In this document: piece after piece, positions 1 through 11,125 of the stretch
Position numbering within the stretch: position 1 is the first letter of the stretch
Layout: every line of letters starts with the position of its first letter
Source: Alnus glutinosa
Taxonomy: Eukaryota > Streptophyta > Magnoliopsida > Fagales > Betulaceae
Direction: 5' to 3'
Length of the DNA: 64,000 bases
Assembly: GCF_958979055.1 (NCBI RefSeq)
Contig: NC_084894.1
Location: 5,337,001 to 5,401,000, forward strand
Translations under genes and position numbers: made by a program
Notes under the pieces: model-generated
What the model saw: only the letters and a program-made list of their open reading frames with translations
What the model was told of the DNA's origin: nothing
The model's database searches: none

Positions 1-27
<27 letters not shown>
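1..27. repeat. (TA)n microsatellite
   Basis: Uninterrupted TA dinucleotides at the window edge; the true start lies outside. The stretch from here to 296 holds only the downstream side of the next gene and nothing else I can name. Confidence 0.95.
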
Positions 28-33
<6 letters not shown>

Positions 34-296
34 CACCAACTATATAGAATATGTAAATCAGAAAACCAGAAAGGACAATAGAGATAAAAAAAAAGTATAA
101 ACATAAAATGCCCCTACACTCACATGGACAAGCTTAGCCAACAAAAGAAACAGTTGGTACAAGGAAAGAAGGCAATTATTTTGAAAGCACTTGGTGCTGA
201 TCATGACCGTTGAACCCAACTCAAAAATTCTTGCAGTGCCTCGACAATGGGACCCGCCATAGCAAATAAGCTAATAAAGGTGGTACGTACAAACCA

Positions 297-1154
297 TCAA
301 ATTCCTTTCATCACAAAGAATGCAACCACGGCAACTCCAATAGATTCTAACATTTCATGCCTGCTGAGACTTACTGCCGCAGCCTCATCCACTTTGGCAG
401 CACCAGACGGACTCACCGGAGCATCCTCCTTTGTCGTCTTAGGCTTCGACAGCGTTGGTGTGGGGGCTGCAGCTACTTTTTTAGCCTTAGGACTGAAAAT
501 GTCCAGCGGAAGAAGCACTTTGGTCACTTGATAAATAATAAGCTGGTCATCCGAATACACTGTACCGCCCAATGTGGTGTTTACAAGGCCAGTCGAGATG
601 TTCACTTGGTTTCCAGCGGTGGTAATGTTTAGTGGAAATGCACCGGCGCTAACATCTCCGGCTTCAGTCGGCACTGGATTGCTCAAGGTTTGGAAGTTTG
701 ACAGAGTAACAACGGTGTTCAAAATATGAAACTGTATTAGTTGGGTCTTTTGTAGGTCAGACAGAGAGTTTATTGTGCCCGGTTTAAGGTTCGAAAATGC
801 GGAATCAGTAGGAGCAAAGATGGTAAACCCAATGTTTGAATTGTTTAGCTGCCCATAAAGTTGCTTAGCCACACCTGTGCTCTTTAAGAGGCGGACAAAG
901 ACCGAGTAGCCATGAGCCTTTTCAAGGATTTTGGTGACGTCGATGGGACCCTTCTGCACCGGGACCTGGGCAGGCTGTGCTGGGGCTTTGGCAGGCTGGA
1001 CTGGGGGATTGGGCGGCTGAGCCGGTGGATTGGTGGGTTGGGTCGGGGCGTTGGCGGGCTGGGTTGGAGCCGCAGCGGGCTGGGCTGAGGTTGTGATGAA
1101 ATGGAAGAGAAACACAAGTAGAATGGAAAGGGAGGAGACGGCCTGTTTGGTCAT
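297..1154 (-). CDS. FLA: Fasciclin-like arabinogalactan protein (FLA11/12-like)
   Basis: Single-exon, 285 residues. Residues 1-24 are a signal peptide (hydrophobic core LSILLVFLFHF). Residues 25-67 are a Pro/Ala/Gln-rich AGP-type stretch of repeated AP/TQP/NPP units, expected to be hydroxylated and O-glycosylated. One FAS1 domain follows (about 68-215), with the H1 motif TIFAPTDSAFSNL, the central FHILNTVVTL segment and the H2-like IIYQVTKVLLPLDIF. It carries several N-glycosylation sequons (NIT, NIS, NTT). A Ser/Pro/Ala linker leads to a hydrophobic C-terminus (VAVVAFFVMKGI) that fits a GPI-anchor signal. Single-FAS1 FLAs of this form act at the plasma membrane and cell wall, often in stem and secondary-wall fibres. 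The ATG is the only in-frame start before the signal peptide. Function is inferred from family; domain order is seen. Confidence 0.93.
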   Translation of the reverse strand: MTKQAVSSLSILLVFLFHFITTSAQPAAAPTQPANAPTQPTNPPAQPPNPPVQPAKAPAQPAQVPVQKGPIDVTKILEKAHGYSVFVRLLKSTGVAKQLYGQLNNSNIGFTIFAPTDSAFSNLKPGTINSLSDLQKTQLIQFHILNTVVTLSNFQTLSNPVPTEAGDVSAGAFPLNITTAGNQVNISTGLVNTTLGGTVYSDDQLIIYQVTKVLLPLDIFSPKAKKVAAAPTPTLSKPKTTKEDAPVSPSGAAKVDEAAAVSLSRHEMLESIGVAVVAFFVMKGI

Positions 1155-1300
1155 CTTTATAGTTTTACTAATTTGTGTGGGCGTGCAGCTGTGTTTGCTT
1201 GGGAGATTTAGAATTGCAAGTGAGTGTGTTTGATATGTGTGGGAAGGAGGAGAGGGGTTTTATGAAGGCAGGAGAGAGTTTAGTTAGGTGAAAGGGTACA
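1155..1300 (-). promoter_or_regulatory. Promoter and leader of the FLA gene
   Basis: About 105 bases upstream of the ATG the minus strand reads TTCATAAAAC, a plausible TATA box (near 1256-1266). The leader between it and the ATG is short and unspliced. Placement is by pattern only. Confidence 0.4.
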
Positions 1301-1725
1301 AATCTAGTTGCAAATCCATAGTTGTTTGCAGCTTATCTGTCTTCGAAAGGTGGAGGAATGAATGGATAGAATGAGAGCTTTGGCTGTTTTAGCTTCTTGT
1401 TTGCTTTGGAAGGCAGCAAAAAAAAAAAAAAGGATGTGCGAGCAAAAAAAGAGATGAATATGATTGCTTTGCTTTCACATACGTACTGAACAAAAACAGA
1501 GGAGATAGTGCCACAAGAGGGCGAGGATGGTAATAATTTTTAAATGGAAATACACGCTTCTATCTGTGCTTTGAAATGCTCTTATATTAAGCTTCATTTC
1601 TTTTTAGAATTGTTAAACTTTGTTTTCGGTTCATTTCAATTAGTTTGTTCATTTCCCTAGCACACAAACATTGCATCAACTACAACTAGACAGGACCCTC
1701 TCTCTCTCTCACACACACAACAAAA
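1301..1725. other. Intergenic, nothing recognised
   Basis: AT-rich spacer with an A run near 1419 and a short CT/CA microsatellite near 1697-1720. No coding region or repeat structure seen. Confidence 0.6.
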
Positions 1726-2240
1726 CAGAAAAGAAAAATGGGGTTTTTGGCGTATTTTAAACGCTAGAAATCAGTGTACAAACGCCCATAAATTTTTTTT
1801 GCGTCTATTTCTTCGCATATTAGAAGGGGTGAGTTTTGTGTGTCGGGAAGAGACATGTTACATGCACATCTCTTGTACGTCTCTTATACATCATTTTTCT
1901 AAATCAACCATTGAATTTGTAGGACCCAAATGTGGATCCTTGTGGGTTCTACAAATCCAATTGTTAATTTAAAAAAGTGATGTACAAAATATGTACAAAG
2001 AGATGTGCAAAAATCATTTCTCTGTTGCAAATTGGTTTTTGTCGTCTTAAAATAAACACGGATTAAAACTTTTAATTTGTTTACATTTATGGAAACACCA
2101 ACAAATTTTATGGCGTTTAATGTAAAATCCGAGAAAAATATTTCTGGTGTTTATTATGAAAATTCCAGAAAATTTTAGTTGGCGTTTGTATTAAACGGCT
2201 AAAAATATTTTTATTTTTCTTGGCATTTAACTCAAATGGC
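1726..2240. mobile_element. Decayed transposon end with repeated GGCGTTTAA motifs
   Basis: The motif GGCGTTTAA/TTAAACGCC and near relatives recur in both orientations (about 1748, 1780, 2110, 2193, 2222). Clusters of short motifs in both orientations are typical of subterminal regions of non-autonomous CACTA or Mutator-type elements. No clean terminal repeat or target duplication was found, so class and limits are uncertain. The last 50 bases recur at 20155-20210. Confidence 0.45.
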
Positions 2241-3425
2241 CCTCGCGCCTCCCCGTCGTCACCCTCTTCCACCAATGCTACAATGTTTTGGTTTCTTATT
2301 ATATTTCTGTTGCTTATGTTGTTTTTCTGTTATTGTTGTTAGTTTTGTGGATTTTAGTCTTCTTGTTCCTACGTGGTTTTATTTAGTAGTTGTGACTTAT
2401 GCAACCAGAGTTCATTCCTCTTCGTCGATGTCTCCCGATTAGATATTGGCAGTGCCTCTCCCTCAACAACTTTTTTCCAGCGGTTATTGCATCTTCCAAG
2501 CATGGGTTCGGAAAGGGTTGAGGGACATTTCGAGGTTCGTGCCCCTGTCGCTTCTATTACCGCATCCTACGGCCATTTTCGAAGCTTTTGCATAAGATAC
2601 AGAGGACCGAGTTGTTTGTTATCCCTTTGGGATCATTTATGGACCCGTTTCCTATTTACTAATCTAATTTTCGGCATTGTGTTTTCCACTTAGGTTTGTT
2701 GTTGGGAGCCTACTCCCGCTTAGTGTTTTTTTACCTTGTAACCGGCCTCATCCCCATATTGATGAGAAAAAAAAATAAATAAAAAAATGCTCTGATTCAT
2801 TCTTGTAGATTCTTTTGGTGCCTTTGGTTCGGGAATTACAATGACATTATTGTGGCTTCAGTTTGAATCTCATCTACTAGATCTTGATAATGTTTTTCAG
2901 TTGTGCTGAAACTGACGCTTCTTAAACTTAAACGATTATTTGAAGCTAAGCCTGTACATTCGTGGATGGGTGTTGTGATTGGTCCTTATTTCCAAAGTAT
3001 CCAGAGGACATCAAACGACTTATTTTAGTTATTTATATATGTCATCGTTTCCTAGTTGTTAATCATATCATCTCACAAATTCAATGGAATTGGTTGCTTG
3101 GTTATCTCCCTGGTCACTCCTACAAATGAAAAAAAGAAAAAAAGAAAAAGAAAAAAAGAAAAGAGAAGAGAATCATCCACAAAAGGTTGAGATTAACAAA
3201 CAGAGAACATGACTGAAACAGAGAAAAATGGCTAGCCAACAAATCCCATAACGGGAACAGCCTCTCAAAGTGCAGAGCAAGTAATTTTCATTAAGAGAAA
3301 GACAGTGAATCTCATAGATTGAATGATCTGGGATTTCTTTTATTTCGAAAAATTTTCTTGTTTCTCCAAGGTAAATATGGATATTTTATGGAGTATTTGA
3401 TTATCCATCATGAAGTTATCCCTAA
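2185..3425. repeat. Duplicated block X, copy 1
   Basis: This block recurs, shortened, at 20155-20940. Matches include the GC-rich stretch after 2236, the segment reading CAGTGCCTCTCCCTCAA near 2450, GAGGGACATTTCGAGGTTCG near 2520, and the last 400 bases (TCATCATATCTCACAAATTC through GGTAAATATGGATATTTTATGG). Copy 1 holds about 300 bases (roughly 2590-2960) missing from copy 2. The reading frames inside are short and unlike any family I know. Homology stops at about 3423, shortly before the CACTA-like element. It marks the upstream edge of the DC1/PPR duplication unit. Confidence 0.75.
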
Positions 3426-3528
3426 TATGATTTTCCTTTGGCACCAAGTATTTCCATTAATTTGGAAATATCCTTTGACAACAAGTATTTCTATATATAG
3501 AAAAAAAAAAATGTTAGTAGCTGTTACT

Positions 3529-3675
3529 GTAGCCACGTGGCCAATTGGCCACGTGTAATAAATACACGTGGCCAGATTGCAGTTAGCCACGTGTATTAAT
3601 ATGCGTGGCCAATTGGCCACGTGACATTAATATACGTGGCCAATTCGCCACGCGTAATTAATACACGTGGCTAAT
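3529..3675. repeat. Subterminal array of CACGTG palindromes, left end
   Basis: At least six CACGTG or one-mismatch cores in about 145 bases, arranged as interlocking palindromes of two kinds: CACGTGGCCAATTGGCCACG and GCCACGTGTATTAATAC continuing to its mirror image. CACGTG is the plant G-box core. Confidence 0.85.
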
Positions 3676-3748
3676 TGTTTTTATCAAAATATATTAATAA
3701 AAACAAATTTTATTAAAGTTTTGTAAAAAATATAGGGAAATGATTAAA

Positions 3749-4015
3749 ACACTCACACTACACAACAATGACACAACACTAAGGCACAATGGAGTGAAGG
3801 GATTTGATTCTTACACTACACCATCACAACAACTGCACAACAACCCCTCACATGAGGGTGGGCCCCAGTGTGTGGGGCACATCTTCATGTGAGGGGTTGT
3901 TGTGCAGTTGTTGTATTGGTGTTGTAAATCTAACATTTTCCTGGAGTGAAACCCACACATGAGCCCCACTTCATTATGCCTTAGTGTTGTGTCATTGTTG
4001 TGCATTGTAAGTGTA
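3749..4015. mobile_element. Hairpin MITE containing a second hairpin MITE
   Basis: Outer arms: 3749-3795 pairs with 3968-4015 (ACACAACAATGACACAACAC against GTGTTGTGTCATTGTTGTGC). Inside, about 3811-3932 forms its own near-perfect hairpin with arms around CAACCCCTCACATGAGGGTG. The inner family recurs in the opposite orientation at 38985-39110. The arrangement suggests one MITE inserted into another; no coding capacity. Confidence 0.75.
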
Positions 4016-4201
4016 AGGATCACTCCCCAAAAATATATATGTATATGTATAAGAGAATTTGTGTAGGTAGGCGCGCGGGAATTGTCTCGCGCCCACATGA
4101 GCATTATTACTTTCAAGTTTCTAATATAATATATATATACATATATATTATATTTAAATATTTGAAAAGAAAAAAAAATCGTTATATATACGTACTGCAC
4201 A

Positions 4202-4204
<3 letters not shown>

Positions 4205-4240
<36 letters not shown>
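4205..4240. repeat. (CT)n microsatellite
   Basis: Uninterrupted CT repeat just before the LTR; it may have been continuous with the CT-rich tract at 8462 before the LTR inserted. Confidence 0.95.
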
Positions 4241-4273
4241 GGGTCACGGTGCATGTGTTCTAGGTCTTCTCTC

Positions 4274-7200
4274 TGTAAAGACCAAGAAAATAAATAGAGG
4301 TTTAGCAATTAATAAATTGTGTTTATTAAATAGATGGGACAAATAATTATATTCTAGGTAGTAATATTTATATTATGGAGATATAATATAATGGAGCTAA
4401 AATAGAATAATAATAATAATAATTGATTTATTTTGTTTAACTAAAAATAAGCTCATCTAGTGTTGTAAAATCACACTTGATGATTTAATTAAAAAAAAGT
4501 GAAGAGACAAATGTAGAATATTATTAATAGGTCGATTGCAATTAAATAATGATAGGTGGAATTGGGGTGATAAATAATATAAGATAGTTTCATTTATTTT
4601 GTGGGCTTGTATGTTTTAGAAATGGTAGCCCATGGGTAAAAATGGGGGATTAAAATACCATCTTAGCCCATGTGAAAATTGACAAGTTTTAGCCCCACTT
4701 TATTCTCATTTCTATTTAAGCTTGAGGGGTATCTTGGTAATCACTTTGGCTCCTCCTTTCCTTAATTCACGCATCTCTCTCCCATTTTCCCCACTTGTTG
4801 ACTTTTCTCACTTAAGGATAGGGCCCACACTTGTTTCCTTTCTTTTTGGTTTCACATGGCTCACTCTTCTTACACGTGATTCCCATCAATAAACAAAGAC
4901 AAACAAAAACAAGCAGCACACTTCTCTCCCTCCCACTTCTTCTCTCTCTTCCTTTTCTCCTTCTTTTTCTCTTTTCCCCTTTTCTCTCCCCCTGTTTCAC
5001 GGCAGCAGCAGCCCTCACCATTTCTTTTCTCTTCTTCCTCCCTTCTCCCTTGTCACGCACGCACAGCAGCTCGCCTCTTCTCTTTCCCTTCCCTTTCTTC
5101 TTCCTCTTCTCTCACTCGCACTCACGCACGCATAGCAACCCATGAGAGAGCCCGAAGTGCAGAAATGCCGAGAGAGAGAACAGATCGTGAGAGAGAGATT
5201 TTGAAATGGAAGCTGTCCAGCCATGGGTAGAAGAAGAAAAGATGGGGTTTTTGGCCATGGACGTCTGGTGAGGTAAAAATCGCTAGCTTCCTTGTATTTT
5301 CACCTTTGCCCATTTATTTATGTTGCAAAATCAGATTCTCTTTGGGTTTGGTTTAGGTTGAAATCCTAGGGTTTTTAAAGCCACAAATTTAGGTGAATAA
5401 TTTTATGGGTTTGGAATGGGTTTTGCTTGAAATGAAATTCTAGGGTTTTCATGGGGGGCTGATTTGGGATTGATATTATTTTGGTATGAATGGCTTAGGA
5501 CAATAGTGTATTTCTCTTGGAGTTTCGGTTTTTAGTGATGCTAGATTTATGTTAATGTTCTAAGATAGGTTGGGTTTCATGTATGGGTTGATTTGGGTAA
5601 TTATTGACATTGATGTTTAATGGTTGAATTTATTTAGATTGGTTAAGTTGGTTGTTAAAGAAGAGTTGAAGTTTTAATGTTGAAGTTAGTGTATATAGAG
5701 ACTTGTTATAGGACTAACTATGGATAGAAGTTAAAATTGGATTACATGATATTGGTAAGGCCGAATGAGATGAGGGCTAAAATCAAATACATAGATTCAC
5801 ATAAATTGAAATAAGGGTTATTAAGATAACATGTTAAATAAGATTGGGCTATATAGTTTAAGTACTCAAGTATTTATGTAATGAAAGAATAAGAGTTTCA
5901 TAGATAACTAGTAATTAGCAAGGATTAAGTGTTAAGTGTAATGCTTAGATGAGAATGCTTTAAAATGGTAAATGATCCAAATAGCCTTAAGACAACAAAT
6001 ATAAAATAGTGACATTATAGAAATACATGAATAGGCTCCAAAGTCTAGTGGTAATATAATTAGGTGATTAATGTAATTACCTATGCAGTATAAAATATCT
6101 AAGTGCGTTATGAGGTTATGCTTAGCTTGATAAACATTATATGTATATATATATGGACCGAATGCACTTAGCTTAAATGGATAAACAAACCATATGCATA
6201 ATGTCTAATAATGATAGTAAGGTAACTTGGTATCCAATTTACTTATCTATGTACACTAAGTAATTTAGTGTATTAATGGACTAGGTTTAAGTATTGTATA
6301 TGTATATGTATATATGTACATATACACATATGCATGCATACATGTTAAATATATATTGTTAACTTAGTAAATAAGCAACAAACCATTAATGGATTCACAA
6401 TGGTAATGTGATGTAATAAATAATATGTAGGCAAATAAAATAGTAAATACACCTCCTAATTAATAAGCAAGATATAATAAGTACCTATAACCAATGATTA
6501 GCCTAATAATAGTTTAGGATACCTAGCTAGCTTTAGAAGCGAGTGATGTGACGTGTGAGCACGCGGGTAGTTAGGGTGTCATAGAGTATGTGATTCAATA
6601 GCATTGTCTAATGCTACCAATGTTTGCAGGATCGTGTTATAATTGGAGACTTCAATGGGTTCTCCAATGTAGAGTCCAAATGACTAGAGTCCAAGGAGTG
6701 TTCGAGTTGGAGTCTAATGCAGCCAAGGTGGGTATTCCACTCACTGAGAAAATATATATTTTTATATGTATTGGATTGATAAAAAATATATATATTGTTA
6801 TTGAAACTGAACCAACCATATGATGAAATGTATATGCTTTGAGATGATTTGTTTAGTTTCGATTATGTTCAAATATTATCAATGATGTTTAAGAATTGAT
6901 GCATGAGGGAAAGGTGTTAATTGATTTAAAGTGTTTTGAGTATGTTTTGCGGTTGAGATCTAAATTATGCAAATTGTTTGAGAACATGTAATGTTGAAAC
7001 TGCGTAGATTTGATAAAGAAACTAAGTTTTGAATGATTTCAAAGTGTTGGGTAAAATGCTGGATTTGTTTTGTTTTGAGAGGACGTGATTTAACAACTGC
7101 ATAATTTCAGCGTGACACAGTAGGAAATATATACTGGTCAAGCACGGAACATTGAGCATGTAGTATAGAGCATACATACCAGCAGTATCAGTATATCAGC

Positions 7201-8461
7201 AGCAGAACAGTATCAGTATCAGCAGTATCAGTATCAGCAGCATAACAGTATCAGCCCCAGTTCATGCATAGCATATATAGCATTGTTTTGTGAGAGAGGT
7301 TTTTATGTTATGAGTAGATTTTACTAGACGTGTTGGTATGCATAAGTGTCTTAAATGAAAAGCGCTTATGTATATTTCTATCGGATAGTCATGTGTTAAT
7401 AGCATACATTGAACTTGAAAGTACATGGATACATGACTACCCAGGTGCGAGTAATGGCATGTCTATGAGTAGGAAGGTTGACTGTTCTTGTTCTTCAGGA
7501 AAGACGTGTTAGCATGATTGAGTTTAACTCTAGTGCTCTCATGATCTACTGACGTCAAGGCACGAAGCTGGAATACGATTAGAGATGGTGTTGCGAGTGT
7601 TTTGTTGAAGGATGTTATCCTAGTACGGAAAAGTAAGATGCCATGTTCTTTGCTGAAGACTTATGTGTATACGTGATATCTGTGATGGAGTGATCGTGTG
7701 CACATATGTCCAAGCGACCGGTGAAAAGTATTATTATAGATGGGTCTATATGTAGAAACTTCCAAGGAGGGATGTCTGGAACTTCTACATGTTTTCACAG
7801 CTATATAGTATGTTTTAAATGTTTTCTAAATAGTCGGTGTTTGCTGCATTAGCTGTTGGTAAATTGTGGCTAATATAGTGCTCGCACGACTAAAAATAAA
7901 TAGAGGTTGGTTCTTTGTGAAAACTCAGTTAGTCTTATACCACTGAGGTCTTAGTATGAGGTATACTAAGGCGGTGAACTCACTATTTCACCTATGCGGA
8001 TGTGGATACCACCACAACCGTGTAGATGATGTTTCTTTGGCTGCAGGTACTACGGTATAGTCGATGGGTCGGTAGCAGTGTGCTTGGGATATTATGACTG
8101 AAGCTCACCGCGACAGTTGTAATTGTCGGATCACGGGTTGTCCACTATTTTATAGGTTTGGTATGGCTTGTGACGTTTGTGTCACTTATTCTTTGTTAAG
8201 CCATTATTGTTATTGTGTTAATAAGACTTAAGCATATAGATGTTAAATGGCTCTTTGTTGTAATTAACTTATGATAGATGTATAAGTTGTAATTTTCGCT
8301 ATTCAAATTTATGTTTTCCGCTGCATAGATAGATGTATGTTATACTCTGATTATCAGGTACATGTTATGGGGCATGTGCCATATGTTGGCTGAGCGACAC
8401 GTAGTCGTGCCACTGCGATGACTCGTTTTACGTTTTATAAAAAAAAAAACGGGTCGTCACA
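4274..8461 (+). mobile_element. Apparent solo LTR, Ty3/gypsy type, about 4.2 kb (fossil)
   Basis: Begins TGTAAAGACC and ends GGGTCGTCACA, the near-mirror TG...CA termini common to long LTRs of plant Ty3/gypsy (Tekay/Del-like) elements. It is flanked by the 5-base direct repeat CTCTC (4269-4273 and 8462-8466), although the surrounding CT repeat makes that match less telling. No gag-pol reading frame, second LTR, primer-binding site or polypurine tract was seen, so it looks like a solo LTR. The stretch 4720-5300, pyrimidine-rich then GA-rich, resembles the promoter/leader part of such LTRs. A short CAG/TAT-rich repeat lies at 7185-7260. Age cannot be estimated without a second LTR. Confidence 0.62.
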
Positions 8462-8568
8462 CTCTCTGTATCGCTCTCTCTCTCTCTCTCTCTCTGTCAG
8501 TACTGCACCACCGGCCAGCTCCCCGACCACCGCGTGGCCGGCCTTTCCTCCGGCCTTCCCGACGTCTC

Positions 8569-8603
<35 letters not shown>

Positions 8604-8930
8604 CAGTGTACTGTACCACCAGCCACCTCCCCGACTACTGCGTGGTCGGCCTTCCCTCCAGTGACACGCCCTCTCTCTAATATCTCGCTCGCTCTCTCTC
8701 TGTCTCTCTCTCTCTCTATATCTCACTTTCTCTCTCTATCTCTCCAAACTTCGGCCGGCCAGTACATCACCGGCGGGTAAGACAACAATACCCTCTCACT
8801 CTCTCTCTCTAATACCTCTCTCTCTCTGTATCTCTCTTTGTCTCTCTCACTCTCTGTATCTCTCTCTATCTCTCCAAACTCCGGCCAGCCAGTACATCGT
8901 TGACGAGTTGGTTCTGTGTTTCGTATGGGT
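8462..8930. repeat. CT-rich tract with interspersed GC-rich tandem units
   Basis: Long CT microsatellites alternate with diverged copies of a GC-rich unit: about 8500-8575 and 8607-8670 (CACCACCGGCCAGCTCCCCG and its variant), and about 8735-8775 and 8868-8905 (CTCCAAACTTCGGCCGGCCA and its variant). The apparent Ser/Leu reading frames across it are low-complexity artefacts. Confidence 0.8.
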
Positions 8931-9035
8931 ATATCGTATACGTATTAGGAAGGAAAAAAACAAAAAAAAAAAGAAGAAGAACAGAATCTGTTCTTTTCTT
9001 TCTTTCTTTTTTAAGCAATAATATTGTTTTTGGCG

Positions 9036-9235
9036 ACGTGTGTTAAGAATACGTATAAAAAAAAATGCATTTAGCCACGTGTATTTGAATACATGTGGTC
9101 AATGTTAGCCACTTGTATTTTAATACACGTGGCTAATTGTTCGCCACGTGTATTTTAGACGTGGCTGACAGTTAGCCGCGTATATTTTAATACACGTGGC
9201 CAATTGGACACGTGTATTAAAATACACGTGGCGAA
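9036..9235. repeat. Subterminal array of CACGTG palindromes, right end
   Basis: About seven copies of TTAGCCACGTGTATTTTAA or its mirror form within 200 bases, the counterpart of the array at 3529-3675. Confidence 0.85.
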
Positions 9236-9438
9236 ACGCAAGTGGCAAAATGCCAATTTTTTTGTACTGATATTATGCTTGTTTGTTTTATTTCCAGTCT
9301 TAGAGGATTTATTCGTGTTGTAGCCGTAGGATTTTTACTATTAGTTCGGAATAGTTGTATTGGAATAAATAGTTTTGTCATCAATAAGAATATCAATTAT
9401 TCTCTTTCGACGTGTTGTTGAGTTTGTGCATTGAGAAC

Positions 9439-10080
9439 TGTTGCGACAGATTCCAGTAGGTGACGTGTCGATTAGTAATTCACCCGTATGCTCCTTTCTT
9501 CTAACCCTGTAGGTAAAAGCTGCGTCGGGGGGGGGGGGGGGTGTGCCGACAATCCCGTTCCGATGCTTAAGTAAGTGTATTGTTCTGAGAGTAAATGTGC
9601 AGAGTAATGCTAGGGATTAATTAGCGTACCTTAATATTTAAGGGGACCTTGGTATTTAGAGATTGAAGTGCAGTTGAGATTATTTCATGTATATACGGGA
9701 CTCGGTAGTTGAAGAAGACGTGGCCTCGGGCGCACGGATATTTCGGGTTCCATGACCGCTTATCCCGGGCGCACAATCTTATACGGGCGACATGACATTG
9801 GTGGGGCTCCGGGTGCACGATCTAGTTTCGTGTCATGCGTCGTGTCCCTTAAATCCTGGGTACTCCTGAGATATACGCGGACATTGGTATCGATTGGTAC
9901 CCAGATCGGCTACATCTGGGTCGGATAGTCGGGTCGACTGAACAAGTTAGACCCTGATGATCTTGGCGGGCTTGGATGGATGAAATTTTCTTGAACTGCT
10001 CTGGCCCGGTCGGATAGACCCAATGGGCCTTGTGTTCGGGCTGGGCCTGGCTATCGAGGAGTACAATATTTTCCCCAACA
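9439..10080 (-). mobile_element. Solo LTR, 642 bp, LTR retrotransposon (fossil)
   Basis: On the minus strand it starts TGTTGGGGAAAATATTG and ends CTGTCGCAACA. It is flanked by a perfect 5-base target duplication AGAAC (9434-9438 and 10081-10085). The interior contains a 15-base G/C homopolymer (9527-9541) next to CTTAAGCATCGGAACGGGAT, a motif style common in plant Ty3/gypsy LTRs. No internal domain follows, so it is a solo LTR left by recombination. Confidence 0.75.
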
Positions 10081-10130
10081 AGAACAATGTTTCTCAATCA
10101 CGTCTATCGCTTCTCGCTACGTTATATGGG

Positions 10131-11084
10131 TAAGTGATTCTTTTTGGTAGGCGTTCTTTTCTTCTTTATGAGGTGATTTGTTATTTTATAATCATGGGGG
10201 ATTTGTTGCCTCTATGGTGAAATGCTTGTTGGGCTGGCGGGTCCCTAAGTGGCCCTAAAACTATGCTTGGGCTGTTTGGATATTAGGCCTGCCGGTTATT
10301 GGGCCAATGTGGAATGTAAGCCTCCATTCCACTAGTCCCTATTTCCTCGAGCTATTTGTGTAAGCCGTAAAGAATTAAGTTGAAAATAAGATCATTAGCC
10401 TCCATTCCAACCGTTTCCTATTTTCTTAAACTACTTGAGTAGGCCAATGAAAATTAAGTTGAAGATTGAATCGTGGGCTTCCATTCCATGAGCAATTAAT
10501 CTTTGATTAAATTGCATCGTTTTGAAGAATCCTTCTAATCTGAGTCATCAGCTGGCCGGCAGACAATTAGTTAACGTCAACGTTCGTGGATACTCTGAAA
10601 TAACATGTGGACACCTAAACTTTCAATTTAGTAAGGGGTTTACGTGGCATGCTCTTAGCCTTGTGTGTCAAAATTGCTGTCCACGGCAATTTCTTATTTT
10701 GATCATTGTGAAGGATCACACACACAAGTCCCCCTCGCCCCTCAGTCATCTCCACCTTTCAAAGAACAAAAAAAAAATATATATCCCTCTGAGCTTTCTC
10801 TCAGTTTCTGTCTTTGGGGTTTTCATTGGGTGCCTCCGCTCGATCTACCGATCTTGTTTACAGTCAGTTTCAGGTGAGCCTCCTTTTTTGATCATTTCTC
10901 TCTTCTTTAGGAGTGCATGTTTTGTTTGATTAAAGCTCATGTACGTGTATATATACCTGTTAGGAGATTTAAAGTGAGAAGTCAGCGTACAAATCTCTCG
11001 TTCTAAAGCTTGCTGTTCTGTGCTTGCAGCGTTACTTTTTCGTTAATCACCTTTTTGTCGTGTGGCGGACTGTGTAAGAGACAG

Positions 11085-11118
<34 letters not shown>
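10131..11118 (+). promoter_or_regulatory. Promoter and spliced leader of DC1 gene 1
   Basis: Homologous to 21335-22166 upstream of DC1 gene 3. A leader intron fits 10874-11029 (TTTCAG|GTGAGCC donor, GTGCTTGCAG acceptor), conserved at 21949-22101. A GA microsatellite (11093-11118) directly precedes the ATG. The minus-strand short frames here are not coding. Confidence 0.6.

Positions 11119-11125
<7 letters not shown>

Larger units (their letters stand above)
3495..9269. mobile_element. CACTA-like non-autonomous element, enlarged by nested insertions
   Basis: Both ends carry arrays of the palindromic motif GCCACGTGGC and variants (left about 3529-3675, right about 9036-9235). The right end reads TTTTTTTGTACTG, one base from the CACTA terminus TTTTTTGTAGTG seen intact at 58878-58889. 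The left end (A-run then TGTTAGTAGCTGTTACTG) resembles the reverse complement of that other element's end. No transposase frame is visible. Within it lie a nested MITE (3749-4015), a 4.2-kb LTR (4274-8461) and CT-rich repeats. Without the LTR the element would be about 1.6 kb. It splits block X from the first DC1 gene; the corresponding gap at 20941-21334 is only about 400 bases. Confidence 0.6.

Noticed and set aside
2236-2693. Candidate small genes in block X
   Set aside because: Frames differ between the two copies of the block, show no conservation of reading frame and no recognised domain.
4812-5224. Arg/Glu-rich and Ser/Leu-rich frames resembling a gene start, followed by a good donor near 5272
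   Set aside because: Located inside the long LTR; the purine/pyrimidine bias explains the frames and no downstream coding exon was found.
7330-7512. 60-codon frame
   Set aside because: Inside the long LTR; no family signature or support.
8418-8780. 120-codon Ser/Leu-rich frame, and its Arg/Glu-rich mirror
   Set aside because: Pure product of CT/GA microsatellites; no domain or start context.
3495-9269. Possible Helitron because of the palindromic ends
   Set aside because: Subterminal repeats and a CACTA-like terminus fit better; no CTRR hairpin end was found.
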